64,000 bases of DNA from Bursaphelenchus xylophilus (GCA_904066235.2 CAJFCV020000002.1:3100001-3164000); one strand, 5' to 3'; counted from the first letter of the stretch, positions 50,293 to 62,642 are shown. Translations and numbers: made by a program. Notes: a model not told the origin generated them from the letters alone.

Positions 50293-51638
50293 ATCGCTCG
50301 GAAAATGGAAATCGCAACATAAGGCAAAGAAAAAACAAAGTTGCACTGCGCAAACCCACCTTTTGGGCCCGATCAGTGCAGAGTCACAAAAAATTCCAAG
50401 GAGTTCTTGCCTTGACTACTAGTCGTTCCATAAAATACGTAGACTTTTCTCCGTTTTGTGAAAAAGCATTTTGCGCTACGTCTAGCAATATTTCCCACAG
50501 AGTAAGAAACAAAAAAAAAATAAAATGCACGGTGCAAAATGCGGGTTTTTTGTGCAATAGGAGGACAGAGAGAAAACTATTTCGTATGTCCGTGCATCTT
50601 ATAAAAAAGAAAGAAGATATCTACTAGCAATAGCAACTATGCGCGAGATGGTTTGTCGTTACCGTAGTCGGCTTGTCAGAGCTGTGGCTTGTAGCCATGC
50701 AGAGCTATACCCAGTAACCTTAATTAACTTGCCCTATTGATTAATTGGTTTTGCGGCTGCGTCTGATGTCATTTCCAGGATATTTGATTGCTACTGCGAA
50801 CCACACATTACATTCTAAATTTGTTAAGAATAGATTTGCACTTTGAAGTGGGGGAGAAGGTTCAATAAGAGAGCGAGAATATTAAAACGGTAATCTTAGA
50901 TGTTCCATTCGGAGCGTTTGCAATTACTAAGCGATAACTGAACTTTACTTGGAGCATCAGTCGCCCTTGAGCCCAGAAATAGGAGAGTTGTTGTTTTCGA
51001 AAGGCTACTGCAAAAGCCAGGAGCGTAGCTGACCAAAAATTACCCAGGTCACCCTTACTATTTTTCATTTTTTCGCTTGACCCAGGTTTGGGAAGTGAGG
51101 GGGATACCTCCCCATCCCCTGCCCTTAGCCGTGCCTCTGGCAAAGGCGGCTACTCCTCCTTTTCAGTCCGGCACTCTAAACGGGGAGAGGCCTACAGGGC
51201 GCTGGACAAACTGCAATTCAAAAAAAGCCTCCAGGGCTGCAGTGCGAAGTGGGCACGACGTTTCCGGTCAGGCTATTTGCGGGCCACAGGTGTAACTCCT
51301 TAAAATTTCAATTCCAATTTCAATTTATTCACACCAATCACATGACAAGAAATAGTGGAATGGTTCAGAATGGTGTCCATTGTCTAGCCAGTATAAGATA
51401 GTTCCAGCGCGGACCACGTTGTGTGTGAAAACTATCGGTCCATCTCTTCGTCATGTAGTTATATGTATTTTCTTTTCTTCACTACCTTACATACATCCTA
51501 CCTGGTTATATCTCCAGCATTGTTTTAAGGGAGCATGTACTCCTGAACTTTTTTGTAAATGTAAAAAGTGTAAACACAAAATCGACAATTGCAGGTTTTA
51601 TACCACTACGTTTTTTGTGGCTGAGTTTAAAAGTTTGA

Positions 51639-52230
51639 CAAGGAAAGTACTTTTATGGGGGCTCCTACTTTTTGACGGGACATATCTCAAAAAATCAGAA
51701 AAAATGTGGTGATCAAGGATATATAAATCTTAGCTGCCCATTTTAGGTTTTTAGGGGTGAAAACTCAATCGGAAGTTGACTTAAAGTCCTATATGAACCC
51801 CTTTTCGCTTAATTTTTCACGGGTTTACAATTTTTATTTTGGCTTAAAATGATGTTTATTGAGTTTCTAAGACGTAATAAATCAGTCTTGGCCCAAAAAT
51901 TTTTTTTCCGACCTTCAACTTCAAAAAAAGTTGATTCAGCCCAAAAGGGAAATCGAACCCGTGCGGCGTTCCCCCTCTTGATTCCCAGACTACGGCACTA
52001 ACCACTCGGCCACATCGCTCTCTTCCGAAGGAAGAGACCGACTGCGCTTTTTAGCGTTTCGAATGCCTGCGCCTTTTGTAGGGAAATTAAGCCAGTTTTT
52101 GGGCATTTTCACCCCTAAAAACCCAAAATGGGCAGCTAAGATTTATATATCCTTGATCATCACATTTTTTCTGATTTTTTGAGATATGTCCCGTCAAAAA
52201 GTAGGAGCCCCCATAAAAGTACTTTCCTTG
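51639..52230. mobile_element. tRNA-bearing TNA foldback element C
   Basis: Arms of about 130 bp, nearly perfect inverted repeats, start CAAGGAAAGTACTTTTATGG and end in TTAGCTGCCCATTTT...TTTTTAGGGGTGAAAA. TGA on both sides (51636-51638, 52231-52233). The middle has a tRNA-like sequence on the minus strand. It is only 16 bp from element D. Confidence 0.88.
51943..52018 (-). other. tRNA-like sequence inside element C
   Basis: On the minus strand: A-box TGGCCGAGTGG (52012-52002) in a D-arm GGCCGAGTGGTTAGTGCC, then B-box GGTTCGATTTC (51959-51949), with extra bases between them as in class II (Leu/Ser) tRNAs. A run of seven T follows about 14 nt beyond (51929-51923). Stems are incomplete. Confidence 0.55.
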
Positions 52231-52433
52231 TGAAAATAGAGACTGACAAGGGAATGGACTTTATGTGTAAATTGATTTTGGCCTAGGACCTAGTCAGATC
52301 GAAAGGTGTGTGGTAGTCGATTTTTCACGTGGGGGGAAATCTCTGCGCGGGGCTTCAAAGCCGAGAAAATCGGCTCCAAAGTTTGGACGAAAACCAAAAG
52401 ATAGGGATCCCGGAAAAGGAGCAATGAATAATG

Positions 52434-52504
52434 TGAAGCAGTGGCCGAGTGGTCAGTGCGCTCGCTTTTTGCGCAAAAGGTCGCAAGTTCGAATATGCTC
52501 CCAT
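52434..52504 (+). other. tRNA-like sequence, left arm of element D
   Basis: A-box TGGCCGAGTGG (52442-52452), B-box AGTTCGAAT (52486-52494), T-run CTTTTTTAGC after it. An internal TTTTT in the anticodon region could itself stop Pol III. Confidence 0.5.
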
Positions 52505-52775
52505 CCATAACTTTTTTAGCTAAAAACTTCTATTAATTTTTCCCCTGAACTCGATTATCGATGCAGGAAGTATATTTTAAACGGAACTTTTCCATTTTCA
52601 ACGGCTTCGCACCTTCCCTTTACAGTTTTAGAGCGCAGGGCACACCATAAACCTGATGTATTCAAAAACAACTTTCCATTATGTTAACTTTTTTTATCTA
52701 TACCCCTTTTTTAAATGTACAGCCGGAGTAGCACGAAGAAAGCAAAAGTAAAAACGATAAATGATGATTTGAGCT

Positions 52776-52843
52776 TGGGAAGATTCGAACTTGCAACCTT
52801 TTGCGCAAAAAACGGGCGCACTGACCACTCGGCCACTGCTTCA
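52776..52843 (-). other. tRNA-like sequence, right arm of element D
   Basis: Mirror copy of 52434-52504 on the minus strand: A-box TGGCCGAGTGG, T-arm GCAAG-TTCGAAT-CTTCC (one mismatch), downstream T-run. It keeps a better T-stem than the left copy. Confidence 0.5.
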
Positions 52844-53366
52844 CACTTTTTAGCGCTCCTTTTCCGGGATCCCTATCTTTTGATTTTCGTCCAAACTGCG
52901 AAGCCGATTTTCTCGGCTATGAAGCCCCGCGCAGAGATTTCCCCCCAAGTGAATAATCGACTACCACACACCTTTCGATCTGACTAGGTCCCAAGCCAAA
53001 ATCGATTTACACATAAAGTCCATTCCCTTGTGAGAATTAAAATTTAATTTGTTTCTATTTAAAGACATCGCTTCCGATTAAACAAACCTCATTGAATACA
53101 GTCTTGTCTGTAAAATTTAGGATGTTTAAAGTGATTCGTGCTATTAACACTTCGACGATGACAAAATTCACGGAAACTTGTGTGTTTTTGTGGTAGGTTC
53201 TGTGGCGAATTTCTTGGTGCGTGAAAGGTTCAAAAACTAAGGTTAAACGTTGGTCTGGCGTGACATCATTGTTATTTCGCGTGATCTTCATGATTTTTAC
53301 AGTAAAATTAAGTGGAAAAAAAGTGGACTAAAGCGACTTTCCTGCATTTTTTAGGCACTGTCGCTA

Positions 53367-53608
53367 CAGTGACGGAACTGATTCAGTCGCAAAAAACGAA
53401 CCATTATGCATCTGGGAAATGTCAAAAAATGTAATAAAATGTCTCCTTTGGCAACAAAAAATTTGAAAGGCACGCCTTTTCCTCACCAAAAGAAACGGCG
53501 CGTTTTTGAACGTTTTTTCGCTTGGAGAGGGAGGCATTTTGCTTTATTTTTTGATGCCTCCCGGATGCAAAATGGTACGTTTTTTGCCAATGGATCAATT
53601 CGCCATTG
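53367..53608. mobile_element. palindromic TA element, CAGTGGCGGACC family
   Basis: CAGTGACGGAACTGATTCAG at the left, GGATCAATTCGCCATTG at the right, TA both sides. The inner hairpin has TTTTTCGCTTGGAGAGGGAGG. Confidence 0.78.
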
Positions 53609-54448
53609 TATCTTGCCTGTTCTTGTACCTTCTGTAGCAGAGTTTTGTAGTTGTCAGCTTTTCAGTCACGTTTTCTAATTGCCCTCATTTTTTCAAATTG
53701 GGCTTCTTTTGGAATTTTTTTGTAATTTCACCTAAAAATCATAATTTAAAATTGTTATGGACTACATTGCTTGTTTATTTTTAAACACACTGAGATCTCT
53801 TGTACGGTAAAACCTACACCGACCTTCATAGGCCAACCGCCGTTACTTTTTTCTCGTTATGATTGATGACGGTTAAACTTACCACTTACTCATAACGATT
53901 TAATATTGGGAGCAAAAGACCGAACCGGGGTCGGCGGCCTTCATTTGGAGTAGTGTCTGCCCCACTAAAGTCATGGACGACCTTAGCGGCTTGAAGGCTG
54001 GGAAAACATCTAGTCACGGTGTGTCTTGCAGCTTTTGGCGGCCGACTCAAAACAAAAAAGTCTGTAATAGACAATTGCAGCAACAAGCTAGAGGAGTAGG
54101 CTACAAGTCACACGCAACCTTGAAAATATGTCTTCTTGTATAATACTAGTCCGTTCGCAACGGCGCTGGTATGATCTTTGGCGTTTGCGGACGGAGTAAT
54201 ACGTTGATGCCCTCTATACCACGAGAAACCCACGGTGGCAATGAAGCCTTTCTTTGTCTATGGGCCTAGTACGTCTTACAAGGGGAAAGCAGTCATACAG
54301 AGACGCTAAAAAATTTTTTATCAAATTAATTAGCACTATAATTAGCAAATTTTTTTTGGGTTCATCCATAGCACACACAGACACCTAGAAAAACTTCCAA
54401 GGACGTTTTTGCACCGACAAGTCGTAAATGATGGCTACATTAGACCTG

Positions 54449-54588
54449 TCAGCCTGTCGGGAAAATAATGAGCAAAATGTCGGCCAACCAACCGCGCCGC
54501 TGAAAATGAAAAGCAATTTGATTTTGCCGCGATATAATTCATTTTTCCTGCGGCGATAAGATTTTTATGACGTTGCCCGACAGACTGA
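54449..54588. mobile_element. TCAGTCTGTCGGG MITE (GAGCA subtype)
   Basis: TCAGCCTGTCGGGAAAATAATGAGC left. The right end ATGACGTTGCCCGACAGACTGA is followed by TA and partly rearranged. Confidence 0.65.
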
Positions 54589-55018
54589 TAATTATGTAAA
54601 AATCTTTGTTCCTCGTTTCGACAGGGTATTCTTCAAACTTCTTACAATTAGCGTGGGATGGTAACGCTAATTCCATTTTTCCCCCTAATTTTATTGACAT
54701 GAACATCAGGCCCACACTAGAAATACTCGTATTCAACTTTATAGTATGTATAGTTTCCTCGGTGGATAAAGCCTTGTTCGCAAAACAAATCGTGACATCA
54801 AGAGACCGATCGCACGTCACCCCAAAACCTTTTGGAATTACAATGAAGCAGAGAGCAGTAGAAGTCGACAACAACTCGATTTGAGACAACAAATTAACGC
54901 GGTTAAATGGGGAAACGTAAATTTGCGCTTTTAAAAATCGCTAACAATAAAATTTTAAGATAGGCAGTTGTTGACAAGAAATATGGGTAATATCAATCAT
55001 GGAACGGACTAGAAATTA

Positions 55019-55444
55019 CAGTGATTTTTCCCATCGGAGCGACGCTCGGCTTTCAATGAAACTTGACGCAAATTTAGATTAATTCTTGCAAAAGTTGTAG
55101 GAGAGATTCCAGCTTCCGCATCGCAGAAACCATGGAGATTTTTAGATCGAAAGTCGGCGAAATTTTGGCACTTTTTGCAAAATTTAGGCATGAAAAGTTC
55201 TACCATAGAGGGTAATGTTTCCCCAGAAAATCAAATTTCTAGCAGAGATATGACTAAAGGCGTTTTTTTTTCTCTGACCGCAGTCCGCTTTTCGCGTACT
55301 CTCTCCGCCGCAAAGATCGTTGAATAACTCCTCTGCGCCTGCAAATTGCAAGCTAAAATTTTGGTAGATCGACGAAAATTTATGTGGCCTATGTCCAGCA
55401 TACTCGCCAAATCTAAAGAAAATGCGGCTGTCCCACTTCCTCCG
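55019..55444. mobile_element. R1-type TNA element, uninterrupted
   Basis: Aligned in order with 181-1343 but lacking element A: at the equivalent point it reads GCGTACTCTCTCCGCCGCAAAGATCG. Right end CTTCCTCCG followed by TAA. Serves as the empty-site comparison for element A. Confidence 0.65.
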
Positions 55445-56966
55445 TAAGGCACAAATGAAGTCCTAGCAAGCGTCTGGCAACAGCAGCTGAGATTTTTAGT
55501 CGAAAAGTTGGTCGAGTTTCTTTTCGCAGAAATCAAAAATTTCTGCTTTATTTCTACCTCAGAAAACTACGTTTTCTAAAAAACGTATTAAACCGTGACG
55601 TACCGTATTTGTTTTATTTTTATTCCATTTTGGTCTCTGTTGCTTTTTTCGTTTCGAATCGGTCCCTTTTTGATCACTAAAGCGTGGGTATCTTTAGAAC
55701 CCGGACTGGCTTGCTCATCGACAGCGATCTGTCGGATAATCCGGTCGCGCATTGCTCCCGATAATGCTTATACTAACTACAGGCAGAGCTGTGCTTGTGT
55801 TTTGTGTTGGTTTGATCGCTGTTGAAACTTAAATTTCAACAGTTTTAAGATTCGTAATCAATTCAGCAGCTTTGCAACCGGACTATAATAAAAACCTTTG
55901 TGGGAAAATTTGCAAAAATTTGGTATGTTTTGTGAACTTTCGGCCTGAAAAATCTCGGTCGTTTCTGAAAAGCGCATGTTAAGAGTTTTGCAAATGTCGT
56001 AGAAAGACTTGAAGCTACGTTTTTATGAGGCGGGACGACCGAACTTCGAGCCCGAATTCCCACGCAAATCATCATTTATTATTCAAATTTGATTGTACTT
56101 TCCTACGTGGGATATCCCGATATAAGAGCCGCTTTTCACTCAATAAATCACTTGAACTCGAGCTTCTCGTCTTATCGTGTGGTTGTCCCCCGGACCTCTC
56201 AACAGTTTGTGCCCAAGTCTATAAATATCTGAGCGCCGCACTTTGACAATCCCGCGCCACAGACCTTTATCGGTTGTCGCTCTCATCCTGATCTTTCCTG
56301 CACAGCGCAAACGTAAAAAATCACTCCGGCGAGTTTCCGGTAGGGCTTAGTACCAGTGAAGAATACATTCGCCTGCACAATGTATATTTTAGTTTGAGGG
56401 GGTGCTGCACGATGATTTTTGCGTTGGTCAGCTGATAACGCAGCCATTTCAAACTTTAAAAATTACGCGTTTCCCCTTATCACTACTTCCTAAACGACTT
56501 TGTCGTTTTACGTTTGATCTGCTGCCTTCCAATCGTAGACGGAGTTGATAAACCCCTCACAATAGCACTATACATATATATTTACACATCGATAAATGCC
56601 AAGGTAATCCTACCATTTCAGCAGACACATAGTTAAAGGATCAAAAACCATGCAAAGCAACTACTGTATCCAGCAAAAAAACACGACCCGACAAAAGCAA
56701 CGACAACAGAAAGCCGCCCGAATCTGCAACGATTTGTCATCGTTTTCGACGGAGCGTTCGAATTTTTGGTCAAGAATGCAACCCAACCATTTTTCATTTC
56801 TCCCACCGGCGGCGTTTCCGTCGCCCCGCTTCGAAGGGAACGGAAGAAAAAATTCCAACAAGGCTTTTTTCGAACGTCGACGGAATAGCCACGCTTACGG
56901 TAAGTAGCACACGCGCTGAAATGAGTCCATTGCCTTTTTAGATGTGTTTTTTTTGTAAACAGTCTG

Positions 56967-57120
56967 TCAATCTGTCGGGAAAATAATGAGAACAATTTTG
57001 CTGCGCGATCGCGTCGCTGAAGTGAAAAGCAACTTGATTTTGTCGCGAGGCAATTCATTTTCTCAGCGGTGATGCGATTTTCGATGCGAGAGAGTGCTCA
57101 CTATTTACCCGACAGACTGA
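56967..57120. mobile_element. TCAGTCTGTCGGG MITE, well-preserved GAGCAC-type copy
   Basis: 154 bp. TCAATCTGTCGGGAAAATAATGAG left, CTCACTATTTACCCGACAGACTGA right with TA after it. The interior has GCGTCGCTGAAGTGAAAAGC and GCGATTTTCGATGCG. Confidence 0.8.
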
Positions 57121-57415
57121 TAACTCGTCCGTAAAGGCGCTAGAGTGATTTGGGCAACTTTGCGACGTGCATTGTGAAAAGAGCAAAAGCTCAGTGCAAT
57201 TTGTTGCTTTTGCAGCGTGCAGCCGCCTGGTCCTCCCTTACCATTTTTTCCTTTGACCCCGGGGTGGGAGGGCAACCACTGCCCTTTCTAGCTACGCCTT
57301 TGCCGTACAGTATGGCCCGTTTGGGTGTCGCAAAAAAAACAAAAATGTCGCTTACGCCATGACTTTTCTGTGCAGGTCGCCGAAATCACCCCAGCGAACT
57401 TGCGAACGGGTATCT

Positions 57416-57546
57416 TCAGCCTGTCGGAAAAATAATGAGCACTCTGTTGCATCGAAAGTGCGTCGCGGCAAAATCAAGTTGCTTTCTTTCTTCAGCGACC
57501 CGATTGGAGCAGCGCCATTGTGCTCATTATTTCCCGGACGGACTGA
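57416..57546. mobile_element. TCAGTCTGTCGGG MITE (GAGCAC subtype)
   Basis: TCAGCCTGTCGGAAAAATAATGAGCAC left and GTGCTCATTATTTCCCGGACGGACTGA right, TA after it. Confidence 0.78.
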
Positions 57547-58483
57547 TAGCAAGTATATTTCCCGTTCGGTATATGTATAATGCTGTAGTTCTGAACATCC
57601 TTTTTAATAATTTGTAAATTTAGCCATTTAATTTAAAAAAATATTTATTCGTTTTATTCTAGTTACTTGTCGCCTGCAGCTTTCCGACTGCATTCGAAAC
57701 ACCCACTAGCCGTCTTTCTCCATATTTGCTCTTCATTTACTGATCAGTATTGTAACTGAAAATCGATAAAACTTCATTAGCGGCACACTCCGCCCTTTTA
57801 CAGTTTCGTCCTCATTCCCACTGATTTGTCATCCTACCAAAGCTCTTTCTGCTCTCTCCCCATCTTGCGTTCTATTTCATTTCGTATAACTCCCATTCTC
57901 TGGTCGACGAACCTCGCCGAGGTGATTCTTTTTTGGGGTTTTGTTCGAAACGCGTGTGAAAAATCGCCTTGGACTGCCCCCTAACTAATCGCCGTGTTTT
58001 TTGCTATATAAGGCAGCAGGTCGGGGAGGGGCGACGGGGTGATTTCACTTTTGTGCGAGCAAAAGACCAAAGCTACCTGCGAAACAACAAGCCTACTGTA
58101 TTCGTTGCGTTTGCCTTGACGTAACAGTGCTATTGTTGACTGTTTAATTGAATCCGTGCTATTGTTGGCCATCTTCTTGTAGTCGTTGGTACTTGAACTG
58201 GTCTTGCGGTGTTCGTATCTTCCAACAGTACATTGTACCTTTCTTTGCATTACCCTAGATTTATTGTTGTCTTTTGTCATCTTTTGCCTTTTATGAAATT
58301 GCGTCAGTAAGCACTTCAAATAAAGCGACTGTACAGTCTTCATTACACTGTAAACTACTCAATTGACCAGTCAGCTCTTTAATCTACCCACTTATCTTAC
58401 TGTATCTCTCTGAAATATTCTCTGATCTCCCATAAAATCATCATTAGTCAGCTTCCCCTTCAAAACTAACCTCAAAACCAACC

Positions 58484-61400
58484 ATGTTCTATCAAACTAC
58501 TCTGTTACTATTATTCGCCGCTCTATTTATACCCTCCACCTCGCACAAGATCCTTGTGTATTCCTTGCGCTTCGGCCAATCGCACGTCCTCTTCATGCGG
58601 AGCATAGCGGATGCGCTCGCCGAAGCCGGCCATGACGTGACCTTTTATCAGCACGAGTTTTACGATCAGGTCAAGTACGTGGGGTGTGAGCATGCCAAGG
58701 TCGTGGTGAGGAAACGCGACTACCCCGTGAAGCCGTTCCCCAACTTCTGGGAGACCGGCGGACAAAGCGACAAGGAATGGATGGTAAGCGGGGGTTTGAG
58801 GCTTAAAAATTTATATTATCTGTGGCTTTGCCTGGGATAATGGCTCAAAAGTCGTGCATTCCCGCCAGACCGATAGGAAAACAAAAATTTCAAATTTGGC
58901 TCTCGGTTTCGTTTCATTGATATCTTTTTTGTATTATTTATTTATCAGCAGTGACTCCATCGTTGAAGGCCAAGCGTGTTTTAGAGCAGATAAGCGTGCT
59001 GTCAGCGTGTTATGACACATGGTCTGCTTGGATTGATAGGTTTTGTACTTGAACAAAACATACGATAGAAGTTTATGGGGTATTCAGCTACGTCGTATTT
59101 CTGCGACTAATTTTAAACATCAAACATAATGGGGAAGTAAGGGGTTTGTTTTTTTTTGACAGCGGGTCATTTACCACCAGTGAAAAGAAAAGTTCGCTAA
59201 TTTTTAAAAGACGTGACTATTTACAGTCGCGGGCAGGATCATGTGTCAAAAACCGCATCCAATGGCACCAGTTTCCATTCTTCCCCTGACCAAAAAAGCC
59301 GTTCCTTTGTAGAAGGCAAACATTTACCCCGTTGGAAACAAAGGCGCTTTTCGCAACACGATCCTGTGCGGGATGCGTATTGTACAGCAGAATGAACTTT
59401 ATAGGAAATGAGCTCAAGTGCGAAGATCAGATACAGTGGCGGACCTGGTCCAGTCGCAAAAACGTCCCATCTTGCACCCCGGAGGTATCAAAAATGTGGC
59501 AAAATGCTTCCCTCTCCAAGTGAAAAAACACCGATATTTCAAAAGCGCGCCGATTTCAAAAGAGTTTTTTTAGTTGGAGAGGGAGGCATTTTGCCACATT
59601 TTTGATACTTCCCTGATGGAAAATTATACGTTTCTTGCCACTGGATCAGGTCCACTGTATATAGATGAACTTGGCAAAAATTCATACCCGAAATTTTATA
59701 AAAATGTGACATATTCTCCCGGCAGACTGATAGAAAAACCGTTAAAGTCTACGCTTTTCTCGCGTTGAAAAAAGTCATCAAAACCACAAAAAAATATTTT
59801 GTTGCGCTTTGTAACCCAAACCCCATTACAATCCGTCTTCCACCACCTGCCCGACCCGCCATTAATGTCCTCTATTTTCAGATGTACCAAGACATTGGGC
59901 AGAACCTGGCGACCGCCTGCTATCGTAAGTGGCTTGATTAATCGCCGCATTCGAGAGCCTTTTCTTCTAACAGCGACAAATTTTCAGACCAATTGCGCGA
60001 CACCAACCTGACCAATCGGTTGCGGCAGGAGCGCTTCGAGCTGGCGATTGGCGAACACTTCGACACCTGCACGTACGCGCTCTTCGAGGTGTTGGGCATC
60101 AAGAAGTACATCTCCGCGTACGCGGCACCAATTTTCCCGCAGGCGCTGGAGTTGCTGGGGCACGGAATGACCACGGCGTACATTCCCGCTTTGAACAACA
60201 ACGACATGTCGTATGTGGAGAGGGCCAAGGCGTTCTTGTTGAGACCCATTGGCTATTATTATTACAATCGGATCTTTGAGCAGCCCGTGAAAGAGGCGGT
60301 CAGAGCGGCGTTGGGACGGAGCTTTGATGTTAATGTAAGCAAAGATTGATTTTTTGGGGGCTCTGAAATGGTCCGCTACAGAGGCCGCTTTTGAATGCTC
60401 ATTATTTCCCCGACAGGATGATATTTCCAATTTTCAGGCCGCATTTGTCCAAAGCTCCTACGCCTTCGTCAACGGCGACGAGCACCTCGAATATCAGCAG
60501 CCAACCTCGCAGAAGGTCGTCTACATTGGTGGAATTACCCAGCACAATACCGGCAAGATCCCTGAGCCCTTTAAAAAAGTATTGAAATCGGCTCGCCGCG
60601 GCGTAATTTTGGTCTCTTTTGGCACCGTCGCAACTGGTGAGGTAATGCCCAACAAAACAAAGGAGATCTTGTCCGAGACTTTTGCGCAATTCCCGGATAT
60701 CAAATTCTTGTTCAAGCACAACGATCGGTACGACCCGTTGTTCCGTCATATGGACAATGTGGTTGTGGAGAAATGGGTGCCGCAGAAAGAGGTTTTGGGT
60801 AATTTTTGGACGGCAAAATTGTTTGTACAGTAGGGGACCTGATCCAGTGGCCAAACACGCACAATTTTGCATCCGGGAAGTATCAAAAATGTGGCAAAAT
60901 GCCTCCCTCTCCAAGTGAAAAAACTCCGATTTCACAAGCCAGCCCGCTTTTTTTGCGAGGGAAAGTAATGGTCCGGTGACCAGAATAGACTCCTCGCTAT
61001 CTGTTTTATACACTCGTCTTAATTTTACAGAGAAGACAGAGAAAAGACGCGCAAACCGTACTCTCTCGCCCCAAAAACTCCCCATTTCATTCACGACAAA
61101 AAGTTTTTTCGCGTCTTTTTTTTTGGCGAATTGCCAATCCATTCACCGGAGCGTGTTATCTTATCTCAGTTTGACGTGCGCAACCTTCAAAACGAAGTTT
61201 TTTTTCACTTGGAGAGGGAAGCGTTTTCCCACATTTTCGATGCTTCTCGGATGCAAAATAGTACATTTTTTGCGACTGGGTCAGGTCCCCTACTGTAGCA
61301 GCGATTCTGTGCATGACCCTATGAATACTCGCAAAATCAGATGTGTTCATGCCCCTTCTTTTCAGCGCATCCAAAAACTATCGGGTTCATCACACACGGT

Positions 61401-61853
61401 GGCCTGAACTCCGTCTCCGAGACCGCCTTTCACGGTGTGCCCTCCGTTTGCATCCCTCTCTTCGGCGACCAGGAGCGCAACTGTATGATGGGCGAGATGC
61501 ACGGGATTCTCACCACGGTACGACGACAGCAGCTCGACGCGACAAGCCTAATCACGGCAGTTCGAAAAATCCTCAGCGATCAGAAAATTCGCGACAACGC
61601 CGCAGCCATGAAGGAGATGATGCAAAACAAACCGACGTCGGCGCGAGATCGCGTTGTAAAGTTTACCGAGCACGCAATTCGCTTCGATATCGCGAAAATC
61701 CATGACTTGAGGGCACGACAGTTGAATACACTGCAATACTATGGACTTGATGTCTATCTTCCAATAGTTTTTGTTGTTTTTTCGATATTTTTCGTTGTTT
61801 ACAAGTCGATTCGAGTTGTGTTTAGTATGGTTGTCAAGTTTAAAGTAGAGTAG
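58484..61853 (+). CDS. ugt: UDP-glucuronosyltransferase (UGT)
   Basis: Five exons: 58484-58783, 59882-59924, 59988-60334, 60438-60798, 61366-61853; 512 residues, in phase. A signal peptide (MFYQTTLLLLFAALFIPSTS) precedes KILVYSLRFGQSHVLFM, the usual N-terminal Rossmann start with a His. The C-terminal half has SFGTVATG and the UGT signature around FITHGGLNSVSETAFHGVP followed by IPLFGDQERN. Near the end a membrane anchor (LPIVFVVFSIFFVVY) and a short basic tail (VVKFKVE) place it in the ER with the active site in the lumen. The family conjugates glucuronate or glucose from UDP-sugars to small lipophilic molecules for detoxification. Introns 1 and 4 hold TA elements. It is convergent with the receptor phosphatase gene. 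Confidence 0.95.
59434..59657. mobile_element. palindromic TA element in UGT intron 1
   Basis: CAGTGGCGGACCTGGTCCAG left, GGATCAGGTCCACTG right, TA on both sides (59432-59433, 59658-59659). The best-preserved copy of the CAGTGGCGGACC family. Confidence 0.88.
60828..61295. mobile_element. palindromic TA element in UGT intron 4, split by another repeat
   Basis: CAGTAGGGGACCTGATCCAG left and GTCAGGTCCCCTACTG right, TA on both sides. The hairpin is opened by about 230 bp of foreign sequence (60967-61190) that also occurs at 22735-22990. Confidence 0.85.
60967..61190. repeat. dispersed repeat nested in the palindromic element
   Basis: Same orientation as the minus strand of 22735-22990: GTCCGGTGACC start, ACAGAGAAGACAGAG, CTCTCGCCCC, GGCGAATTGCCAATCC, CTCAGTTTGACGTG end. 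Shows that this sequence moves as a unit. Confidence 0.7.
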
Positions 61854-62642
61854 ACTGACTTTAAACAGCACATTAGGTAGTTTGTACTTTTATTTTGGTA
61901 TTTTTGATGATTCAGATGGTTTTTTCGTTTTTTTCTCATCTTTTTTATGTTATGCTACCTTCATGGGCGGTTCATTTCAATCAGGTGTTCTCCACATGTT
62001 GTGGTCTGCATTTTACAATTGTATTTCCCATTTTTACTGCATTCCCCTACCTCTATATGTACAATTAGTCGTATCCTGCAATATGTAACCGGTCAAACGC
62101 TGGCGAGTTTTAAACGGTGTATAAATATCTGCGAACATACGTACAGCTTGGGACGTGTAAATCCTTGGGGGTCCAGAAAATGTGTCACAATGACACCCGT
62201 TTTATAAATCCCGTTTAGAAAGTCTGTGATACAAACATTTGCTGCAGCCAATTTTTCTACCGTAATCTACGTAATATGGTAAAAATTTTGTATTGGCAAC
62301 TACAGATAAGCACCCAAATATTACTCCATTAAAAATGACTTTCAAAAATTTAAACTCGAAATTTGTTTATTTCTCAAAATGGAAAACAAAACTACAAACA
62401 ATACGTAAACTTATGGTGCGATTTACAAATGGAATTCCTGTTTACAGACCCGTAACATTGGAGTTAAAAAGAAGAGGTTTCATACCTTTCCAAAAGATCG
62501 ATAATAAAATATGATACAATTGCAGATTGCTAGCACATAATTGGAAGAATTTTGGAAGCAATTCCGACAGAATTAGACACTAATTATCCCGTATTTTCGA
62601 CCCGTTTCAACAAAACAAAAGATTTCATTTCAATTTTGATGA
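61854..62642. other. convergent intergenic between UGT and the receptor phosphatase
   Basis: AT-rich 3'-flanking DNA of both genes. I see no element termini and no supported gene. Confidence 0.5.

Larger units (their letters stand above)
52247..53030. mobile_element. tRNA-bearing TNA foldback element D
   Basis: Long arms (about 260 bp each) start CAAGGGAATGGACTTTATGTG. TGA on both sides (52244-52246, 53031-53033). Each arm contains its own tRNA-like copy, so two stand head to head around a 265-bp AT-rich centre. Adjacent to element C. Confidence 0.88.
43730..58483. other. 14.7-kb gene-poor, transposon-rich block
   Basis: I find no convincing exon on either strand. The block is a mosaic of the elements listed separately. 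In addition there are MITE ends near 44275, 44860 and 47770, R1 pieces at 45490-45800 and 48960-49315, CTAGTCCG fragments near 44745, 49930, 54150, 56290 and 57125-57410, and short GGCGTAGCTGA-type repeats near 46687, 51027 and 57285 (the last reversed). A TATA-like CTATATAAGGC at 58001 may belong to the UGT promoter region. Confidence 0.6.

Noticed and set aside
53055..53291. 78-codon minus-strand frame (MKITRNNND...)
   Set aside because: Lies next to foldback element D in the gene-poor block. No recognisable motif, so not called.
53910..53990. Possible extra tRNA (GACCCCGGTTCGGTC on the minus strand)
   Set aside because: There is a B-box-like stretch but no A-box at the right distance and no pairing stems.
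54539..54892. 117-codon minus frame and 92-codon plus frame overlapping each other
   Set aside because: The segment borders a MITE. Neither frame shows a domain, signal peptide or splice partners. Possible but unsupported.
57981..58343. 120-codon minus-strand frame upstream of the UGT
   Set aside because: Occupies the likely UGT promoter region with a TATA-like site. Composition is low-complexity and no domain is seen.
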